DNA from: Actinomycetes bacterium
Lineage (GTDB): Bacteria; Actinomycetota; Acidimicrobiia; Acidimicrobiales; RAAP-2
DNA: 10,615 bases
Direction of reading: 5' to 3'
Assembly (NCBI GenBank): GCA_021826255.1
Contig: JAKBAZ010000030.1
Span: 1 to 10,615 of the forward strand
Shown: piece after piece, positions 6,753 to 10,615 of the stretch
Position numbering within the stretch: position 1 is the stretch's first letter
How the letters are laid out: each line of letters starts with the position of its first letter
Program-made: the position numbers and the translations under genes
Notes under the pieces: generated by a model
Told to the model about the DNA's origin: nothing
What the model saw: only the letters and a program-made list of their open reading frames with translations
Database searches by the model: none

Positions 6753-7144
6753 TAACGCTTGGAGTACTGGGGCGCCTTACGAGCCTTCTTGAGACCGTAC
6801 TTCTTGGTCTCCTTCTTGCGCGCGTCGCGGGACAAGAGGCCCGCCTTCTTCAGCGGAACGCGCAACTCCTCGTTGATCTCGAGCAGGGAGCGCGCGATGC
6901 CGAGGCGCAGAGCCCCGGCCTGGCCCGCGACGCCGCCACCCTCAATGGTGGCGTCCACGTCGTAGGTCTCGACGGACTCGGTGACGCGCAGGGGCTCCAT
7001 GATGAGCTGGCGGTGCGTCGCCGAGGTGAAGTAGTTATCGAAGGCCCGACCGTTGATCGTGATCGAACCGGTTCCTGGACGCAGTCGCACTCGCGCGACA
7101 GCCTCCTTACGACGACCGGTGGACTGGGTGAGCGGAGTGGTCAC
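6752..7144 (-). CDS. rpsI: 30S ribosomal protein uS9
   Basis: Small-subunit protein whose basic C-terminal tail reaches the P-site tRNA. The 130-residue product has the family landmarks: GRRKEAVARVRL near the N-terminus, GSITINGRAFDNYF, GGGVAGQAGALRLGIARSL in the middle, and the ending KKYGLKKARKAPQYSKR. It starts with GTG at 7144. AAGGAGAG a few bases upstream overlaps the rplM stop codon, and the two genes are only nine bases apart, the usual rplM-rpsI pair. The stop is coupled to the glmM start. Confidence 0.96.
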   Translation of the reverse strand: MTTPLTQSTGRRKEAVARVRLRPGTGSITINGRAFDNYFTSATHRQLIMEPLRVTESVETYDVDATIEGGGVAGQAGALRLGIARSLLEINEELRVPLKKAGLLSRDARKKETKKYGLKKARKAPQYSKR

Positions 7145-7153
7145 GTTCTCTCC

Positions 7154-7600
7154 TTAGCCGCGACGAATCGACGACGTGTCGTAGGGGACGGGCTGCTGAG
7201 CCTCGTGGGGGTGAGTGGGTCCGGCGTACACGAACAGCTTGTCCATCTGTGCCCGGCCGAGACGGTTCTTTGGCACCATGCCCTTGACCGCGTCGTGGAC
7301 CAGGGCCGTGGGATCACCCTCGAGGAGTTCACGCCACGTGGTCGAACGGATTCCACCGGGGTAACCCGAGTGGCGCCACCGACGGTTCACCGCCAACTTG
7401 TTCGAGGTGACGGCCACCTTCTCGGCGTTGACCACGATGACGTAGTCCCCGGTGTCGAGGTGGGGCGCGTAGTAGGGACGGTGCTTTCCGCGCAGGAGGT
7501 TGGCCACTTCGGTGGCCAAGCGTCCCAGGACGAGCCCCTCGGCGTCAATCACGTGCCACTGGCGGGTGATCTCTTTTTCCTTCGGCGAATAGGTCTTCAC
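7154..7600 (-). CDS. rplM: 50S ribosomal protein uL13
   Basis: Early-assembly large-subunit protein. The 148-residue product matches the usual 142-150. Recognisable blocks are WHVIDAEGLVLGRLATEVANLLRGK, DTGDYVIVVNAEKV, the HSGYPGG segment, MVPKNRLGRAQMDKLFVYAG and the HPHEAQQP tail. Translation starts with GTG at 7600, overlapping the truA stop by four bases (GTGA), with AAGGAAG six bases upstream. The structures in the last 100 bases of truA may form a transcription or regulatory boundary just before this gene. Confidence 0.97.
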   Translation of the reverse strand: MKTYSPKEKEITRQWHVIDAEGLVLGRLATEVANLLRGKHRPYYAPHLDTGDYVIVVNAEKVAVTSNKLAVNRRWRHSGYPGGIRSTTWRELLEGDPTALVHDAVKGMVPKNRLGRAQMDKLFVYAGPTHPHEAQQPVPYDTSSIRRG

Positions 7601-8550
7601 GGTTCTTCCTTCAGCGAACTCGACTCCTCCGGTGCGCTGGCACCGGGGAGGCGGACTTCTAAGCCTACAAAACCGGAGGGCCCTCCGGCAAGTTCGGAGT
7701 ATCCCACTCCGATCAGACTCAATCCCCCCGCTGGCGCCGGGGCCGGCAGCGAGGCACGCTCACCACTCGACAGGGCGATTCTCAGGGTCTCGACCGAGAG
7801 AGTGCCCCGACCAAGCGCCACGAGGGCTGAGGTGAGTGAACGCACCATCGAGTGACAAAAGGACTGGGCTCGGGCGTCGAGTCGCAGCAGTCGCGCGCCT
7901 GGAGCCACGAGCCCTGCGGAGTCTTCGACCTCGGTAACGACGAGATGCCACAGGTCGCGCACGAGAGGGTCACCCGGCGCCTTGTCGGGCGGTCGCCGAC
8001 AGAACGCCCGAAAATCGTGGAGTCCAAGGAGATGGGCGGCCCCGGAGTTCATGGCCGCGACGTCAAGGGGGCCGCGAACCATCCAACTCCAGTCGCTTTC
8101 GAGATCGAGAGCGGGTGGTTCGGAGACGACGATGAGGTACCGGTAGGCCCGCCACAGGGCGTCAAAACGAGCGTGGAACGTAGGATCGACCTCGTGCAGC
8201 CGGCTCACCCGTACTCGACCCGCCAGTTGGTGGTTCAACGAGCGACGCAGAGACTCGGGGCTCTCTCCGTAGCGAGAGATAGTCCAACCCTCGGGTAGAT
8301 CCACGTGGACCACCTGGGCAGCGGCGTGTACCCCGGCGTCCGTACGACCCGCACCCACAATGAAGGGTGGCTCCGCCAGGCGTAGTGTCGTCGTTAACGC
8401 CTCGCGCAGCAGGCCGACCACCGTGTCTCGCCCAGGCTGGGGCGCAAAACCGTGCAGACCCCGTCCGTCGTAGGCGAGGTCCAGTCGCCACCGACGGGTG
8501 GCGCGAGGTGGCTCAGACGAACTCAATGCGCGCCATAGGGGCGTTATCAC
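7597..8550 (-). CDS. truA: tRNA pseudouridine(38-40) synthase
   Basis: TruA converts uridines 38-40 in the tRNA anticodon stem to pseudouridine. The catalytic aspartate is D71 in GAGRTDAGVHA (67-76). Other family blocks are WRLDLAYDGRGLHGFAPQP (21-39), FHARFDALWRAYRYLI (125-140), HDFRAF (178-183) and RAQSFCHSMVRSLTSALVALGRG (residues 227-249). The 317 residues exceed the usual 245-285. Conserved sequence ends at about LIGVGY (279-284), and some 33 tail residues follow. The N-terminus is also loose: GTG at 8550 overlaps rplQ by 38 bases without a good ribosome-binding site, and TTG at 8526 is an alternative. The stop overlaps the rplM start by four bases. Confidence 0.93.
   Translation of the reverse strand: MITPLWRALSSSEPPRATRRWRLDLAYDGRGLHGFAPQPGRDTVVGLLREALTTTLRLAEPPFIVGAGRTDAGVHAAAQVVHVDLPEGWTISRYGESPESLRRSLNHQLAGRVRVSRLHEVDPTFHARFDALWRAYRYLIVVSEPPALDLESDWSWMVRGPLDVAAMNSGAAHLLGLHDFRAFCRRPPDKAPGDPLVRDLWHLVVTEVEDSAGLVAPGARLLRLDARAQSFCHSMVRSLTSALVALGRGTLSVETLRIALSSGERASLPAPAPAGGLSLIGVGYSELAGGPSGFVGLEVRLPGASAPEESSSLKEEP
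7629..7646 (-). promoter_or_regulatory. GC-rich hairpin upstream of rplM
   Basis: On the minus strand CCGGTGC-CAGC-GCACCGG forms a perfect 7-bp stem with a 4-nt loop. It ends 28 bases before the rplM start and lies within the truA tail codons. No U-run follows, so it is not a simple terminator. It could be a 5'-leader structure for rplM control if transcription starts upstream of it. This is inference from the fold alone. Confidence 0.35.
7662..7691 (-). promoter_or_regulatory. Weak candidate promoter for rplM-rpsI
   Basis: Minus-strand TTGCCG (7691-7686) and TAGGCT (7667-7662) are 18 bases apart and resemble -35 and -10 boxes only loosely (three of six each). The palindrome at 7673-7688 fills the spacer. 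A start near 7655 would put the hairpin at 7629-7646 in the rplM leader. Low confidence. Confidence 0.22.
7669..7688 (-). terminator. Palindrome followed by TTTT: possible terminator/attenuator or operator
   Basis: CCGGAGGGCCCTCCGG (7673-7688) is a perfect 16-bp palindrome. On the minus strand it is followed at once by TTTTG (7672-7668). As RNA it gives a 6-bp GC-rich stem, a GGCC loop and four U residues, which is a short intrinsic-terminator-like shape. It lies inside the truA coding sequence, beyond the conserved part of TruA and about 70 bases before rplM. The U-run is short, so attenuation or protein binding is equally possible. Confidence 0.35.
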
Positions 8551-8875
8551 CCTGACGCGGCCCCAACTTCAGAATCCGGGTGTACCCGCCGGGACGGTCG
8601 GCGTAGCGCGGGGCAATCTCGGTGAAGAGCTTGTGCGCCATGTCCTTGTCGCGCAAGAACGCCACCACGCGCCGCTGGGCGGCCACGGAGCCCTCCGGAG
8701 AACGCTTCGCGGCGGTAATCGTCCGCTCAATTACGGGACGCAACGCCTTCGCCTTGGCCTCCGTCGTCACAATCGCTTCGGCGGCGATCAAGGAGGCGGC
8801 GAGGTTCGCCATCATGGCCTTCTGGTGGGCCGAATCGCCACCAAAGCGCTTGCCCTTTTTCGGAGTTCCGAGCAT
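8513..8875 (-). CDS. rplQ: 50S ribosomal protein bL17
   Basis: Large-subunit protein near the exit tunnel. The 120-residue product begins MLGTPKKGKRFGGDSAHQKAMMANLAASLI and includes TTEAKAKALRPVIERTIT, RRVVAFLRDKD and GGYTRILKLGPRQGDNAPMARIEFV, all typical. It has no alanine/acidic C-terminal extension of the kind seen in mycobacterial and streptomycete L17. The ATG at 8875 is preceded at seven bases by a perfect AGGAGG (8888-8883) that lies within the last codons of rpoA. Only two bases separate the two genes. Confidence 0.97.
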   Translation of the reverse strand: MLGTPKKGKRFGGDSAHQKAMMANLAASLIAAEAIVTTEAKAKALRPVIERTITAAKRSPEGSVAAQRRVVAFLRDKDMAHKLFTEIAPRYADRPGGYTRILKLGPRQGDNAPMARIEFV

Positions 8876-8877
8876 GA

Positions 8878-9819
8878 CTAGTCCTCCTGGCGCAGGCTGA
8901 GGCCGCGCTCGCCGAGACGGTCCATAACGTCCTTCAGCGACGTCTGTCCGAAGTTGGTAATTGAGGTGAGGTCGCGCTCCGTGGCGTTGACCAGCTGGGC
9001 GACGGTGTTGATGCCCGCCCGCTTCAGGCAGTTGCGTGAACGCTCGGTGAGGCCGAGTTCCTCGATACGAATGTCGAGTTCGGACGCCGCGGCCTGAGCC
9101 GAGGAGACGTCGCCCAGTTCGAGCACCGGGGCCTCCTCGTCGAACGTCGAGATGAGTTCGATGAGAGTTCCGAGGGTCTTACCCGCCGAGGCCAACGCCG
9201 CCGAGGGGGTCACCGATCCGTCGGTCTCGATCTCGATGACGAGGCGGTCGAAGTCCTTCGCCTGGTCCGCGCGGACCGGCTCGACCTCGAAGGCGACTCG
9301 ACGCACGGGCGAGAAAATGGCGTCCAGGGGAATCACGCCGATGGTCGCGCCGGACTTATTACCCTCCGCACCCACGTAGCCCTTACCCCGCTCGACCGTC
9401 AGGTCGAACGCCAGAGTGGACTTGGCGGTGGTCAGGTAGGCAAGGTGCAAGTCGGGGTTCAGCACCTCGACGTCCGCGGTCGTCGACAAGTCGGCGGCGG
9501 TCACCGGTCCCTCGCCGGTCTTGTCCAGTCGAAGCACCACTGGTTCGTCGGAGTGAACAACGAGCAGGAGGTCTTTCAGGTTCAAGCAGATGTCCTGGAC
9601 ATCCTCCTTGACTCCTTCGATGACGCCAAACTCGTGCAGGACAGCGTCAAACTTGACGCGAGTCGCGGCGGCTCCGGGAATCGAGGACAGCAGAGTCCGG
9701 CGAAGGGAGTTACCCAGAGTGTGCCCGAAACCGGGGTCGAGTGGGCCAATCGCGAACGACTGGGTGTTCGCGGTCTCCTCGCCGAGGGCCTCGATAGTGG
9801 GACGTTGAATGATCAGCAT
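8878..9819 (-). CDS. rpoA: DNA-directed RNA polymerase subunit alpha
   Basis: Alpha forms the dimer that scaffolds RNA polymerase assembly, and its C-terminal domain contacts UP elements and activators. The 313-residue product has the N-terminal domain (about 1-228) with GPLDPGFGHTLGNSLRRTLLSS (residues 25-46) and FSPVRRVAFEVEPVR (169-183). A linker rich in Glu and Ala follows (about 229-247). The C-terminal domain (248-313) contains IEELGLTERSRNCLKRAGI. R260 there corresponds to the DNA-binding R265 of E. coli, and NFGQTSLKDV is the second HhH segment. It is shorter than the 335-350 residues of most actinobacterial alphas because it stops shortly after the CTD. The ATG at 9819 has GGAGG (9829-9825) five bases upstream. 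Confidence 0.98.
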   Translation of the reverse strand: MLIIQRPTIEALGEETANTQSFAIGPLDPGFGHTLGNSLRRTLLSSIPGAAATRVKFDAVLHEFGVIEGVKEDVQDICLNLKDLLLVVHSDEPVVLRLDKTGEGPVTAADLSTTADVEVLNPDLHLAYLTTAKSTLAFDLTVERGKGYVGAEGNKSGATIGVIPLDAIFSPVRRVAFEVEPVRADQAKDFDRLVIEIETDGSVTPSAALASAGKTLGTLIELISTFDEEAPVLELGDVSSAQAAASELDIRIEELGLTERSRNCLKRAGINTVAQLVNATERDLTSITNFGQTSLKDVMDRLGERGLSLRQED

Positions 9820-9843
9820 GGGTTCCTCCGAGCCTGGGGCTGG

Positions 9844-10488
9844 CTACTTCGAGTACAGCTCGACGATGAGCTGCTCTTTGATGGATTCGTCAATCTGTTC
9901 GCGCACCGGCACGGCCCGGATGGTCACGGCAAAGCCGTTCTCCGAGGTCTCGAGCCATCCGGGAACGGAGCGATCGAGAACGTCGGCGTTGCGCACGACG
10001 TTGAAGTTGGTGCGAGTGGCGTCCTTCAGGGTCACCACGTCGCCGGGGCGTACCCGGAACGAGGGGATCGTGACCCGCTTGCCGTTCACCTTCACGTGTC
10101 CGTGTCGAACGAACTGACGGGCCTGAGCGCGCGAGGCGCCCCATCCGGCTCGGAACGCCACGTTGTCGAGACGTAGTTCCAGGAACTGCAGGAGAGTCGT
10201 ACCGGTCATGCCGGGACGACGACTGGCCTCTTCGTACAGGTTGCGGAACTGCTTCTCCATCAAACCGTAGGAACGACGCGCCTTCTGCTTCTCGCGCAGC
10301 TGGGCGAGGTACTCCGAGCCCTGACGCTGGCGAGCCGCGCCGTGCTGACCCGGAGGAAAGGAGCGCTTCTGACGATCCGAGTTCTCGGCGACGGGGCACT
10401 TGAGGGTGTGGCAACGCTCACCCTTGAGGTAGAGCTTGGTGCGCTCGCGACGGCAGAGGCGGCACACGGGACCGGTGTATCGAGCCAT
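9844..10488 (-). CDS. rpsD: 30S ribosomal protein uS4 (Zn-binding form)
   Basis: Primary 16S rRNA-binding protein and assembly initiator. The 214-residue product starts MARYTGPVCRLCRRE. C9, C12, C26 and C31 (CX2C...CX4C) form a zinc site, so this is the C+ type of uS4, unlike the short C- paralogues. FPPGQHG (44-50) follows, and the S4 RNA-binding domain covers LELRLDNVAFRAGW through RQFVRHGHVKVNGKRVTIPSFRVRPGD. The ATG at 10488 has AAGGAAG just upstream, overlapping the rpsK stop. It lies 24 bases before rpoA, the usual actinobacterial order. Confidence 0.98.
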   Translation of the reverse strand: MARYTGPVCRLCRRERTKLYLKGERCHTLKCPVAENSDRQKRSFPPGQHGAARQRQGSEYLAQLREKQKARRSYGLMEKQFRNLYEEASRRPGMTGTTLLQFLELRLDNVAFRAGWGASRAQARQFVRHGHVKVNGKRVTIPSFRVRPGDVVTLKDATRTNFNVVRNADVLDRSVPGWLETSENGFAVTIRAVPVREQIDESIKEQLIVELYSK

Positions 10489-10497
10489 GATTCTTCC

Positions 10498-10615
10498 TTA
10501 TCCGCGACGACGCTTCTTGGGGCGGCAACCGTTGTGGGGCAGCGGGGTGACGTCCTTAATCGCCACCACCTCAATGCCCACCGCGGCAATCGAGCGAATC
10601 GCGGTGTCGCGACCC
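10498..10615 (-). CDS. rpsK: 30S ribosomal protein uS11 (C-terminal part, start off the window)
   Basis: Only the last 38 codons and the stop are present. They read GRDTAIRSIAAVGIEVVAIKDVTPLPHNGCRPKKRRRG (residues numbered from the edge), in short GRDTAIRS, IKDVTPLPHNGCRP and a basic tail. This is the conserved C-terminus of uS11, which lies near the platform of the small subunit and the Shine-Dalgarno helix. The stop is nine bases before rpsD. The remainder and probably rpsM lie beyond the right edge. Confidence 0.95.
   Translation of the reverse strand, partial: GRDTAIRSIAAVGIEVVAIKDVTPLPHNGCRPKKRRRG

Noticed and set aside
8877..8882. ACTAGT at the rpoA-rplQ junction as another IS target or scar
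   Set aside because: It contains CTAG but there is no IS end or duplicated flank; it is simply the rpoA stop next to the rplQ start.
9445..10176. 243-residue plus-strand frame opposite rpoA and rpsD
   Set aside because: It crosses the boundary of two certain genes in antisense and shows no domain; same reasoning for the long plus frames at 6165-6755 and 7013-7855.
1..10615. CRISPR array, tRNA or rRNA genes, defence or biosynthetic system
   Set aside because: I looked on both strands for regularly spaced repeats, clover-leaf-like segments and conserved rRNA stretches and found none. All space is filled by housekeeping genes and one IS.

Overview
The window is a high-GC chromosomal segment with the gene order of the actinobacterial ribosomal-protein/cell-wall region. 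Reading along the minus strand from right to left it runs rpsK (partial), rpsD, rpoA, rplQ, truA, rplM, rpsI, glmM, [IS element], glmS, acpS, alr, a family-4 uracil-DNA glycosylase and tsaE (partial). This order, the many GTG starts (six of the twelve host genes), the short alpha subunit and the Zn-ribbon uS4 point to an Actinobacteriota member. It is compact and lacks the extra genes found between truA and rplM, or around acpS/alr, in mycobacteria. An assignment to Acidimicrobiia is only a guess.

Layout. Positions 5457-10615 hold the end of the alpha operon (rpsK-rpsD-rpoA-rplQ-truA), then rplM-rpsI and glmM. Positions 2142-4363 hold glmS and acpS. Positions 1-2152 hold alr, the DNA glycosylase and tsaE. 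Every host gene boundary is an overlap (1, 4, 11 or 38 nt) or a gap of at most 24 nt, apart from glmM-glmS. In that one real gap, originally about 45 nt, a complete IS481-family element (4411-5456) is inserted in the opposite orientation, in a CTAG site that overlaps the glmM stop codon. No host protein is broken.

Function. rpsK, rpsD, rplQ, rplM and rpsI encode ribosomal proteins, rpoA the RNA polymerase alpha subunit, and truA a tRNA pseudouridine synthase. GlmS and GlmM are the first two steps from fructose-6-phosphate to UDP-GlcNAc. Alr supplies D-alanine for peptidoglycan, AcpS activates acyl carrier protein, and TsaE works in tRNA t6A synthesis. The DNA glycosylase is the unexpected member of this row.

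The more interesting signals are small: an inverted repeat in the IS that could hide the transposase ribosome-binding site in read-through transcripts, a likely leaderless promoter directly before glmS, and palindrome/hairpin structures in the non-conserved tail of truA just before rplM. I saw no undescribed multi-gene system, CRISPR array, tRNA or rRNA.
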